From: Halieaceae bacterium UBA5044
GTDB lineage: Bacteria; Pseudomonadota; Gammaproteobacteria; Pseudomonadales; Halieaceae
Length of the DNA stretch: 64,000 bases
Assembly: GCA_002416125.1 (NCBI GenBank)
Contig: DIBU01000015.1
Coordinates: 124,001 to 188,000, forward strand
Reading direction: 5' to 3'
The position numbers were made by a program, and so were the translations under genes. Positions 40,942 to 48,842 of the stretch are shown here, piece by piece (the stretch's first letter is position 1; each line of letters starts with the position of its first letter). The notes under the pieces are model-generated. The model was not told the origin of the DNA. It searched no databases and was given only the letters and a program-made list of their open reading frames with translations.

Positions 40942-41393
40942 TGCGACTGACCCAATACACAGACTACGCCCTGCGTACACTCATTTACCTGGGCGTGAGC
41001 CCGGGTGGACGCCACACCATCCGCGACATCGCGGAGGCCTACGACGTATCCCGCCACCACCTCACCAAGGTCGTGCAATATCTGCACAAACACGGCTTTG
41101 TCGAAGCCACGCGGGGCAAGGGCGGCGGCCTGGCCCTGGCCCGCCCGGCGAGCGACATTGTGGTCGGCGATGTCGTGCGGCGCATGGAGCCTTCCACGGC
41201 GCTGGTGGAATGTTTCGACAAGGGCGGGCAATGCGCCATACAGGGTCACTGCAAACTGACCCGCGCACTCCGCGAGGCCTTCAACGCATTTATCGCCGCC
41301 CTCGATGAATACACCCTGGCGGATCTGCTCGATGAGCGCGAGGACCGACTGCGCCACGTGCTGGGGATACCTGCCGTGATGGTTTCCGACTGA
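40941..41393 (+). CDS. nsrR: Rrf2-family NO-sensing repressor NsrR
   Basis: A 150-residue Rrf2 protein. Winged HTH at the N terminus (TIRDIAEAYDVSRHHLTKVV), and the Fe-S cluster ligands C91, C98 and C104 in the ECFDKGGQCAIQGHC segment, matching the three-Cys pattern of NsrR. The Fe-S cluster reacts with NO, releasing the protein from DNA. Three 11-1-11 sites in the window (upstream of nirS, nirI and norC) are its likely targets; none lies before nnrS-nsrR. The start overlaps the nnrS stop by 1 base, so it is translated with it. Confidence 0.9.
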   Translation: MRLTQYTDYALRTLIYLGVSPGGRHTIRDIAEAYDVSRHHLTKVVQYLHKHGFVEATRGKGGGLALARPASDIVVGDVVRRMEPSTALVECFDKGGQCAIQGHCKLTRALREAFNAFIAALDEYTLADLLDEREDRLRHVLGIPAVMVSD

Positions 41394-41498
41394 ACAGGCC
41401 CCGGCGCAGGCCGTTGCCATGCGCCAGATCAATACACTTGCCGGACGGCCTGGGTTACCCTGCCGCGAACGAGCTAGCGACCGCGTTGGAGCGTCGAC

Positions 41499-42380
41499 AT
41501 GTCCACATTGCACACTATGCCACCGCTGATTGCCACACTGCGTGCGGAACACGTACACCTCACGCGCATCTCCGGGCTCATGACGGAGCAACTGGATGCC
41601 ATAGAAAGTGGCGGGCCGGTCGACAGTCACGTGCTGTACGAAATCATGGGGTACATGGTCGGGTGGGCAGATCGCCATCATCACCCGCGTGAAGACCTCA
41701 TCTACGGCCGCGCGGCGGAGCTCGACGAACAGATTGCCGATGATGTGGACAGCCTGCAGCGACAACACGACGCCATGGCAAAGAACGCCCTCGCCCTGCA
41801 GGGGCTCATCGGCCGCTGGCGCGCGGGAAATGCCACTGGCGAGGAGGTGGTGCGCGCCGGGCGTGACTACATCGCCAACAGCAATCGCCACATGCAGAGT
41901 GAAGAACTGCTGGTATTCCCCCGTATTGAAGCGGTACTGACGCCGGCCGACTGGCAGGAACTGGAGCTTGACGATCGGCTACAGGCCACCGGCGACCCGG
42001 TGTTCGGCCCGCGTGTAGACCGCGAGTTCCGGAACCTCGCACGTAAACTGCGGCGTAGCGCCCGACGTACCATCGAGCGCGGCGTGGTTGCCGAGTGGGC
42101 CGGGCTGGAATCGACACTGGAATCACTGGAGATTCTCGGCAACGCCAACCGTATGGCACTGCAGGCGACAGGGGATACGCTGCGCTGCGCGGTGCGGGAG
42201 TCACTGGAGATTGTGCGGGCGACACCGCTGACGGCGGCGCCACGCTGTGCGCTGAACAATGTGCGCCTGAGTGGCCGCTGGCTGGGTGTCATCGCCTCGA
42301 TCGCCGGGGACACGGTGAACGACCTGACCCGCATCCGGCGCGAGATGCGCCGGCAAATGGACACGCTGGACGCGCTCTGA
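41499..42380 (+). CDS. Hemerythrin-domain (HHE) protein
   Basis: A 293-residue protein whose first about 165 residues form an HHE hemerythrin domain: H18/H20, HHHPREDLIY (60-69), QRQHDAM and SNRHMQSEELLVFP. The C-terminal 110 residues are a helical, Arg-rich extension I cannot assign. It follows nsrR in the same direction after 105 bases. Diiron HHE proteins of this kind can bind NO or O2 or help repair Fe-S clusters; here the NO-related neighbourhood favours the first or last. It converges on the diguanylate cyclase gene. Confidence 0.8.
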   Translation: MSTLHTMPPLIATLRAEHVHLTRISGLMTEQLDAIESGGPVDSHVLYEIMGYMVGWADRHHHPREDLIYGRAAELDEQIADDVDSLQRQHDAMAKNALALQGLIGRWRAGNATGEEVVRAGRDYIANSNRHMQSEELLVFPRIEAVLTPADWQELELDDRLQATGDPVFGPRVDREFRNLARKLRRSARRTIERGVVAEWAGLESTLESLEILGNANRMALQATGDTLRCAVRESLEIVRATPLTAAPRCALNNVRLSGRWLGVIASIAGDTVNDLTRIRREMRRQMDTLDAL

Positions 42381-42384
42381 CCCG

Positions 42385-43065
42385 CTAGGACAGCAGCGGC
42401 TGACCGGTCTCGTTGGCAGCGGCAACCACCCGGTTGCGCCCGCTGTCCTTGGCCCGGTAGAGCGCCGTATCCGCAGCGGCCAGCAGGGTCTCCGCCGACA
42501 TGCCGGCGCTGAACGCCGCGACACCCACACTGCAACTCACCGCCAGCCCGGAAAACGTGCCGGTGAACTGCAGCTCTGCAATGCGCTGGCGCAGACGTTC
42601 GGCGATGGCCAGCGCAGCGGTGCCCTCGGTCATCGGCAGCTGCACGCCGAACTCTTCTCCACCCAGACGCCCCACATCGTCAGAGCGGCGTAGCTGCTCC
42701 TGCAGGGCACTCGCAATCGCCTTCAGTACCACATCGCCCCCGCCGTGACCAAAGCGATCGTTGACCGATTTGAACAGGTCGACATCCAGCATGAGCAGAC
42801 ACAGAGGCTCCTGGTAGCGCTCCGCGCGGGCAACATTGCTTGCAAGCTGCTCGAGAAAATAGCGCCGGTTGGGTACCTGGGTAAGATAGTCAGTGCGTGA
42901 CTCCGCGAGCAGGAGCGCGGTCAGGCGGCGTTGATTGCGATACAGCACCAGAACCACTGCGAGCGTGAATGCCATCGCCGCCAGCAAGGCGGTCAGTGTT
43001 ACTTCAGTGATAGTGGTACCGAGCAACTCCTGAGCGGACAGAGGCAGCGGCTGCAGTCCTGCCAT
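42385..43065 (-). CDS. Membrane-bound diguanylate cyclase (GGDEF)
   Basis: A 226-residue protein: one membrane span (about 24-46), a short coiled segment and a GGDEF domain (DYLTQVPNRRYF to the end) with the active motif GGEEF in RLGGEEFGVQ. It makes cyclic di-GMP. The RxxD inhibitory site is not evident. I start at the ATG at 43065; a GTG at 43125 would read through the 24-bp palindrome at 43086-43109 and reach the mscL stop. The signal that controls it is not obvious, since there is no N-terminal sensor domain. Confidence 0.87.
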   Translation of the reverse strand: MAGLQPLPLSAQELLGTTITEVTLTALLAAMAFTLAVVLVLYRNQRRLTALLLAESRTDYLTQVPNRRYFLEQLASNVARAERYQEPLCLLMLDVDLFKSVNDRFGHGGGDVVLKAIASALQEQLRRSDDVGRLGGEEFGVQLPMTEGTAALAIAERLRQRIAELQFTGTFSGLAVSCSVGVAAFSAGMSAETLLAAADTALYRAKDSGRNRVVAAANETGQPLLS

Positions 43066-43085
43066 GGCCAGCAGTGCCCTGCAGG

Positions 43086-43109
43086 GCGGGCGCCAACGTT
43101 GGCGCCCGC
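43086..43109. terminator. 24-bp perfect palindrome after mscL
   Basis: The 24 bases are fully self-complementary around a central AACGTT (arms GCGGGCGCC / GGCGCCCGC). It lies 20 bases after the mscL stop and 21 before the cyclase start. No T run, so termination is uncertain. Confidence 0.5.
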
Positions 43110-43128
43110 TACAACGACGTGCCACCTG

Positions 43129-43584
43129 TCAGGCAGTCTCGAGTGCTGATGTGCAATGACCGCAGCGAGTTGCCTTGATGGGAATACTGGAGAGGCAGAA
43201 CGGGCACTCCTTCTCCGTAGGCTCCGCAGGCGCCGGCTCCTCTTCGCGCTTCAGGCGATTGACACTGCGAATCAGCAGGAATACCGCGAAGGCGACGATC
43301 ACGAAACTGATCACCGCATTGATAAACAGGCCGTAGCTGATGGTCACCGCACCGGCTTCCTGGGCGCTGGCCAGGGTGGTGTAGGGCCCGGCCACCGCAC
43401 CTTCCTTCAGGGTGATAAACAGGTCGGAAAAATCGACGCCGCCCAGCAACAGGCCGATGGGCGGCATGATGACGTCGTTGACCAGACTTTTGACGATCGT
43501 GCCGAAGGCGCCGCCGATGATTATGCCTACCGCCATGTCGATGACGTTGCCACGCATGGCAAATTCTTTGAATTCTTTTAGCAT
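43129..43584 (-). CDS. mscL: Large-conductance mechanosensitive channel with C-terminal zinc ribbon
   Basis: A 151-residue MscL: N-terminal KEFKEFAMRGNVIDMAVGIIIGGAFG, pore helix GIIIGGAFGTIVKSLV, DVIMPPIG, then the second membrane helix and a charged RLKREEE linker. It ends with an extra CPFC...CGHC zinc ribbon (about 125-147) in place of the usual short C-terminal helix. It opens under hypo-osmotic membrane tension. I start at the ATG at 43584 with GAGGAAG upstream. The ribbon raises the possibility of metal- or redox-linked gating, which has no direct evidence here. Confidence 0.9.
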   Translation of the reverse strand: MLKEFKEFAMRGNVIDMAVGIIIGGAFGTIVKSLVNDVIMPPIGLLLGGVDFSDLFITLKEGAVAGPYTTLASAQEAGAVTISYGLFINAVISFVIVAFAVFLLIRSVNRLKREEEPAPAEPTEKECPFCLSSIPIKATRCGHCTSALETA

Positions 43585-43801
43585 AAGGACTTCCTCACAG
43601 CTTGTATGGGTACACCGACAGCAGCGTGCACACTCCCCCGATCTGCGCCGATACGCCAATTTCGCACCACCGGGAGGGAAACACAAGGCCACAACCCGCG
43701 AATGGCTATCCGCGGCCACCACCGATACTGGTTTTTCCGCCCGCTGCCGCAGGCAAATCTGCTAGACTGCCTCCTCATTTGTCACCGACCGGTACGCTGC
43801 T

Positions 43802-45457
43802 TTGCCACGCGCCAACAACCCGCAACTGCACCGATTGATCTCCGCCCCGGGCCTCGCACTCGCGCTGCTGTGGAGCGGGTTGGCGACAGCGCAGAGCCCG
43901 CTCGCAACGCAGCTCGGACAGCCGCAGGAACAGCCAACGGCGCTGGCCGGCACAGCACCGGCGCCAGAGCCAACGCCCACACCAGCACCGACGCCAGCCC
44001 CCGCGTCAACGCCTGCGCCGGTCGCCGCGCCAGAACCTGGGCCGGTCGCCGCGCCAGAACCCGAGCCGAACCTTGCACCCGCTCCGGAAGCGGAGGCAGC
44101 GATGGCGCCCGCGCCGGATCCGGTGCCCGAGGTGACGCCGGAAGCCGGCCTCGGCGCTCCGGCACCGGAGGCCGCTGTGCAGCTTGAGGAACGCGAGCCT
44201 CCCTCGACGACCGGGTTACCTCGCGCACCCAATCTGCCGCTGGATGAGCCGGTGGAGACCGAGCCACCACCCACAGCGCCCAACCCGGCACCCGTGGTTC
44301 TGCAGGAACTGGTACTGCTGGGCCGCGAGGTTCCGCCCAAAACGTCCACCCGCCTCGCCTGGGCGCCCACACAGTCCTTTGAGGGAATTTACGTGGATAC
44401 GCCGGTGCTGGTGGTGAATGGTGTGGAGCCCGGCCCTACACTCTGCCTGACGGCCGCCATGCACGGCGATGAGCTCAACGGCATAGAAACCGTGCGCCGG
44501 GTGCTCTACAACCTGGATGCCGGCAAGCTCAAGGGGGCCGTAATCGGCGTTCCCATCGTCAACCTGCAGGGCTTCCATGCCGGTTCACGCTACCTCACGG
44601 ATCGCCGCGACCTCAACCGCTACTTCCCGGGCGATCCGGAAGGTAGCTCCGCTTCACGCCTGGCCTATTCATTTTTCCATGAAGTCATCGCACATTGCGA
44701 TGCACTGGTCGATTTGCATACCGGTTCTTTCTACCGCACCAACCTGCCACAGCTGCGCGGCGACCTGCGCAACCCCCGTGTGGTGCAGCTGACCAAGGGC
44801 TTTGGCTCCACTGTGGTGGTGCACAGTGAAGGCACCGCGGGCACTCTGCGGCGCGCAGCCGTCGAAGTAGGCATTCCGGCGGTAACCCTGGAAGCAGGTG
44901 GCCCTTCGGTACTCAGCGAGGACGCTGTCAGCCACAGCGTAAAGGCGATTCGCACCCTGCTGAATCATCTCGGCATGACCACCCGTTTCAGCCTCTGGGG
45001 CGACCCCGAGCCGGTGTACTACAATTCCGTGTGGGAGCGCGCCCAGGTGGGCGGTATCGTGTTCAGCCGGGTAAGTCTCGGGCAGACCGTGAAACGCGGG
45101 GACGTACTGGGCACGGTGACCAACCCCATCACCAATGTGCGTACCCGCATCATCTCCAATCACAACGGGCGCATTATCGGTATGGCGTTGAACCAGGTCG
45201 TTCAGCCGGGTTTTGCCACCCACCATATCGGCATCACGCCGCCCAAGGGGCAGATCAGCCCCCCGGAAGACGTCGTGGCGACCGATCCCGGCAGCGCGCG
45301 ACAGCTCGCCGATGTCACAACCGACGCCCCGGCGGGCAGTGGTGAAGAAGCGGCGGAATCCGAGCAGCCGGATGCCTCAGCGGTCGAAGAAAACCACACA
45401 CCCGCGGTTGAAAACAGCGCCGATGAAGTCGGCGATGAGGATCTGGAAGAGGACTGA
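43802..45457 (+). CDS. M14 succinylglutamate desuccinylase/aspartoacylase-like zinc hydrolase
   Basis: A 551-residue secreted protein. Signal-like segment LISAPGLALALLWSGLATAQS, then a Pro/Ala/Glu linker (about 40-165) including an exact 24-base tandem repeat, a catalytic M14/AstE-type domain with Zn ligands H221 and E224 (HGDE) and H306 (DLHTG), and an acidic tail of about 60 residues rich in Glu/Asp. The start is an uncertain TTG at 43802, because no ATG fits the signal sequence. It is probably an amide hydrolase, but the linker suggests it works attached to, or reaching across, the cell wall. Confidence 0.78.
   Translation: MPRANNPQLHRLISAPGLALALLWSGLATAQSPLATQLGQPQEQPTALAGTAPAPEPTPTPAPTPAPASTPAPVAAPEPGPVAAPEPEPNLAPAPEAEAAMAPAPDPVPEVTPEAGLGAPAPEAAVQLEEREPPSTTGLPRAPNLPLDEPVETEPPPTAPNPAPVVLQELVLLGREVPPKTSTRLAWAPTQSFEGIYVDTPVLVVNGVEPGPTLCLTAAMHGDELNGIETVRRVLYNLDAGKLKGAVIGVPIVNLQGFHAGSRYLTDRRDLNRYFPGDPEGSSASRLAYSFFHEVIAHCDALVDLHTGSFYRTNLPQLRGDLRNPRVVQLTKGFGSTVVVHSEGTAGTLRRAAVEVGIPAVTLEAGGPSVLSEDAVSHSVKAIRTLLNHLGMTTRFSLWGDPEPVYYNSVWERAQVGGIVFSRVSLGQTVKRGDVLGTVTNPITNVRTRIISNHNGRIIGMALNQVVQPGFATHHIGITPPKGQISPPEDVVATDPGSARQLADVTTDAPAGSGEEAAESEQPDASAVEENHTPAVENSADEVGDEDLEED
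44017..44061 (+). repeat. Tandem 24-base repeat in the Pro/Ala linker
   Basis: A 21-base core identical at 44017-44037 and 44041-44061 (unit 24 bases) encodes the PVAAPEP repeat. It lies in frame within the M14 hydrolase gene. Confidence 0.8.
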
Positions 45458-45464
45458 ACCGCGC

Positions 45465-46664
45465 TCAGCCGCGCCGCTGCTCGCGGGTGACGAAGCACCC
45501 CGCCTCATCGACATCGAGCACGCGCTGCCGACCTGCCAACAGGGCCAGCACCATGGCCAGCGCTACCACAGCCGTGAGTACCAGCCAGATACCCGTCAGT
45601 GACACGTTGAACTGCAACAACAGGCCAACGGCAAGGGGCCCCAGTGCCGCCAGGCAGTAGCCGAAACCCTGGCTCATACCCGACAGCTCACCGGCGACCG
45701 CCGGGTTCACGCTGCGCAGCACCAACAGCGCCAGAGCGAGGCTGAAACTCCCGCCCTGCCCCAGGCCCAGTGCCACCACACCGGGCCAGCGCAGCATGGC
45801 GGGCCCCTGTAGCAGGCAGTAGAAGCCCAGGGCAACGAACGTCAGCGCGCAGAGCAGCGCCGGGCGTTGATCGCGCCCCAGACGTGCCAGCCAGGGCGCC
45901 GCGAGTGCGGCAAACAGCTGCACAAACACCGATGCACCCAGCAGCAGCCCGGCTTCAGCCTCTCCCAGCCCGCGGCGCTGCAACAGTACCGGCAGCCAGC
46001 CAAACACAATGTAGGCCAGCGCCGACTGTGATGCCATGAGCAGCGTAATCTGCCAGGCGAGGGGGGAGCGCAACAGGCCGCTGCCCACCCTGGCTCGGCT
46101 GCGGGCGCTGGACTGTGGCCAGGGGTGGGCTGCCAACAGGCGCCAGCAGAACAGGGCCAGAAAAGCCAGCACCGACCAGCTGGCCAGGCTGAGCTGCCAA
46201 CTCCCCAGGCCATCGGCCAGAGGAATGCTGAGCCCGGCGCCCAGGGCACCACCCAGGCAAAGCGCCATGGTGTACACACCGGTCATCAGGTCGGCACCGC
46301 GGGGCAGGTCGCGCTTCACCAGCACGGGCAGCACCGTGCCGCCAATGCCGATGGCGGCGCCTGCCAGCGCCGTACCCAGAAACAACCACGGGGTACCGGG
46401 GCCACTGCGCAGCATGAGGGCAACGGCCAACAGCAGCAGGGCCAGGGAGAGCGTGCGCTCCGTGCCGATCCGCCTCGACAGCCAGGGCGCCAGCGGCGCA
46501 AACAGGCCGAGACACAGCACCGGCATTGTGGTCAGCGCACCGATCGCGGCGGCGCTGAGCCCGGTGTCTGCCTGCACACGGCTCAACAGCGGCGCGAGCG
46601 ATGCCAGCGCCGGTCGCAGGTTGAGTGCCACCAGCACCATCAGCAGCACGAGGCCGAACTGCAT
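45465..46664 (-). CDS. MFS transporter of the CynX/NimT type
   Basis: A 399-residue 12-span major facilitator: NLRPALASLAPLLSRVQADTGLSAAAIGALTTMPVLCLGLFAPLAP at the N terminus is a hallmark of the CynX/NimT family (cyanate/nitroimidazole-type). No substrate is evident from context. It converges on the M14 gene with only 7 bases between the stops, and its start is 13 bases from the acyl-CoA reductase stop, so they may be co-transcribed. Confidence 0.85.
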   Translation of the reverse strand: MQFGLVLLMVLVALNLRPALASLAPLLSRVQADTGLSAAAIGALTTMPVLCLGLFAPLAPWLSRRIGTERTLSLALLLLAVALMLRSGPGTPWLFLGTALAGAAIGIGGTVLPVLVKRDLPRGADLMTGVYTMALCLGGALGAGLSIPLADGLGSWQLSLASWSVLAFLALFCWRLLAAHPWPQSSARSRARVGSGLLRSPLAWQITLLMASQSALAYIVFGWLPVLLQRRGLGEAEAGLLLGASVFVQLFAALAAPWLARLGRDQRPALLCALTFVALGFYCLLQGPAMLRWPGVVALGLGQGGSFSLALALLVLRSVNPAVAGELSGMSQGFGYCLAALGPLAVGLLLQFNVSLTGIWLVLTAVVALAMVLALLAGRQRVLDVDEAGCFVTREQRRG

Positions 46665-46676
46665 GGAGGCGACTCT

Positions 46677-48737
46677 CTACCAATGCACTCCGCGCATAAC
46701 CTGCGAGAACAGGCGCCGCGCCAGGGCCAGCTTTGAGGACGGAATCTGGGCCAGTTCGGCCGCCGCTTCCTCTTCACTCAGGCCGCGCGCCGCTGGCGAA
46801 TCCGGAAACAGGTCGTAGGCCTGGCTGAGGAAGGCTTCGGTAAAGCTTGGCATGGTCGCCTGCGCCACGGCACCGGCGACCCCGAGGGAGGTGGACACCT
46901 TCTTCGGGCGCGACACGATGGCTTTCATCACTAGGTCCCTGGCCTGCTCGGGCGACAATGTGGGGAACGCCTTGTACAAGCCCGTGGGTGCAATCATCGG
47001 CGTGCGCACCAGGGGCATGTGAATCGTGGTGAACTCGATATTGCAGCGCGCAAACTCCGGCGCCGCACACAGGCTGAAGGCATCCAGCGCCGCCTTGGAA
47101 GCGACATAGGCAGAGAAACGCGGGGGGCTGGTCAGCACTCCGATGGAGGAAATGTTGATGATCTGACCTTGCTCACGCGCTTCCATTCCGGGCAGGAAGC
47201 CCATGATCAGGCGCAGGGCACCGAAATAATTCAGCTGCATGGTGCGTTCGAAATCGTGAAAGCGGTCGTAGCTGTAGCGCACGGAGCGACGGATGGAACG
47301 ACCCGCATTATTGATCAGTATGTCGGCGCCGCCAAAGTCGGCGATCACATCGGCGACCAGTTTGTCGCAGGCGGCGAGGTCTGCGACATCGCAGGCATAG
47401 GCGTGGGCAATACCGCCCATCCCCTCTATTTCCGCCATGGTTTCATCCAGCTTTTCCACAGTGCGCGCCACCAGCACCACACGGGCATCGGCACGGGCCA
47501 GGCGCAGGGCGCACTCGCGACCGATACCGGAAGTGGCGCCGGTCACCACCACCACTTTGCCTTTTACCCGCTTGCGCAGTGCCGCCAGCGTGGGCCGCCC
47601 CACCAGGCGACCGAACAGCGTGTCGACCTCCTTTTCCAGCGTGCCCACGTCCTTGCGCAGGAAGTGCAACCAGTAATCCCAGATGACCGCTGCATAGTCC
47701 TCAAACGGTGGACACTGGATTCCGGCAGGTTCCAGCAGCGCACGGGTGCGGCTGGAGTCAAAGCGTGTGGGGTAATTGATGTAGGCCACCACCTGGGGGG
47801 GAATGCCCATCTGGCTTATCAGTCGCTCACCCAGCTTGCGCACCGGTCCCAGCCGACCGATACCCTTGCCCGCCAGGCGGGTCGCGGAATCCAGCAGCGA
47901 CGCATCGACCGCCCGCAGCCTCGGGCCGTGTGAGACGCGCATCATGGTCTTCAACAGGTCACCCACCCGGATGCCGTCCGGGTCGGTCAGGAAAAAGCAC
48001 TCGCCATCGTGGCCTGGCAGATGGGCGAGATGGTCCATCGCCGCCACCACATAGTCGACCGGCACGATGTTCAGCAGCCCTGCCTTGTTCATCAGCAGCG
48101 GCAAACCCTCGGGTACCACTTTGCTCAGGCTGCGCAGGGTCTCGAAAAAGTAGTAGGGACCGTCTACCTTGTCCATTTCGCCGGTGACCGAGTGCCCGAC
48201 CACCATGCCGGGACGATAGATTCGCCACTTGAGCCGCTTCTCGGCACGCACAATCCCCTCGGACTCGTGTTTGGTCTGGAAGTAGGGATGCTCCAGCGCC
48301 CCCGCCTCTTCAAACATGTCCTCGGTGAAGGTTCCCTCGTACAGGCCGGCGGCGGCAATGGAGCTCACCTGATGAAAACAGCCGGCCTTGAGCGACTTCG
48401 CCAGCGCCAGGGCCTGGCGCGTGCCCTCGACATTACTCTTGCGCTGGCTCTCAGCACTGGCCTGCATGTCATAGATGGCCGCGAGGTGAAAGAAGTGGTC
48501 TATCTTGCCCGCGTGTTGGCGCACCCAGGCCGGCTTCACACCCAGCCGCGGCTCGCTGAGGTCACCCTCCACCGCAACCACCTGACGCCGGTTGGCGCCC
48601 CATAGCTCACGTAGACCGTCGACCTTGGACAGGGAACCCGGCCGCACCAGGAGGTACACACGCCCACCCCGGTCCAGTAACCGGGGCACAAGAAAACGAC
48701 CAATAAAGCCGGTCCCGCCGGTGACGAAATAGTTCAT
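46677..48737 (-). CDS. Fatty acyl-CoA reductase (alcohol-forming), two fused SDR-type domains
   Basis: A 686-residue protein. N-terminal FAR-type NAD-binding domain (GGTGFIG 7-13, YFQTKHES for Tyr/Lys, YRPGMVVGHS), a middle linker (INYPTRFDS) and a C-terminal SDR domain (TGATSGIG near 400, NNAGRSIRRS, YVASKAALD). This arrangement and sequence match, from memory, the Marinobacter alcohol-forming fatty acyl-CoA reductase, which makes fatty alcohols for wax esters in two NADPH-dependent steps. No wax ester synthase is nearby. ATG 48737 has CGGAGAG upstream. Confidence 0.88.
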   Translation of the reverse strand: MNYFVTGGTGFIGRFLVPRLLDRGGRVYLLVRPGSLSKVDGLRELWGANRRQVVAVEGDLSEPRLGVKPAWVRQHAGKIDHFFHLAAIYDMQASAESQRKSNVEGTRQALALAKSLKAGCFHQVSSIAAAGLYEGTFTEDMFEEAGALEHPYFQTKHESEGIVRAEKRLKWRIYRPGMVVGHSVTGEMDKVDGPYYFFETLRSLSKVVPEGLPLLMNKAGLLNIVPVDYVVAAMDHLAHLPGHDGECFFLTDPDGIRVGDLLKTMMRVSHGPRLRAVDASLLDSATRLAGKGIGRLGPVRKLGERLISQMGIPPQVVAYINYPTRFDSSRTRALLEPAGIQCPPFEDYAAVIWDYWLHFLRKDVGTLEKEVDTLFGRLVGRPTLAALRKRVKGKVVVVTGATSGIGRECALRLARADARVVLVARTVEKLDETMAEIEGMGGIAHAYACDVADLAACDKLVADVIADFGGADILINNAGRSIRRSVRYSYDRFHDFERTMQLNYFGALRLIMGFLPGMEAREQGQIINISSIGVLTSPPRFSAYVASKAALDAFSLCAAPEFARCNIEFTTIHMPLVRTPMIAPTGLYKAFPTLSPEQARDLVMKAIVSRPKKVSTSLGVAGAVAQATMPSFTEAFLSQAYDLFPDSPAARGLSEEEAAAELAQIPSSKLALARRLFSQVMRGVHW

Positions 48738-48801
48738 GACGCTCTCCGTATTCTATCGTTATGCCGATACAGTACTGAGAAAGTGCGACGATGTCACCGC
48801 G

Positions 48802-48829
48802 GCCTGCCACGGGGCCGCACGCGGCAGGC
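48802..48829 (-). terminator. Hairpin downstream of the SulP gene
   Basis: Inverted repeat GCCTGCC / GGCAGGC with a 14-base loop lies in the 105-base gap between the SulP stop and the acyl-CoA reductase start. No T run. Confidence 0.4.
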
Positions 48830-48842
48830 GGCTCGGTCCGCG

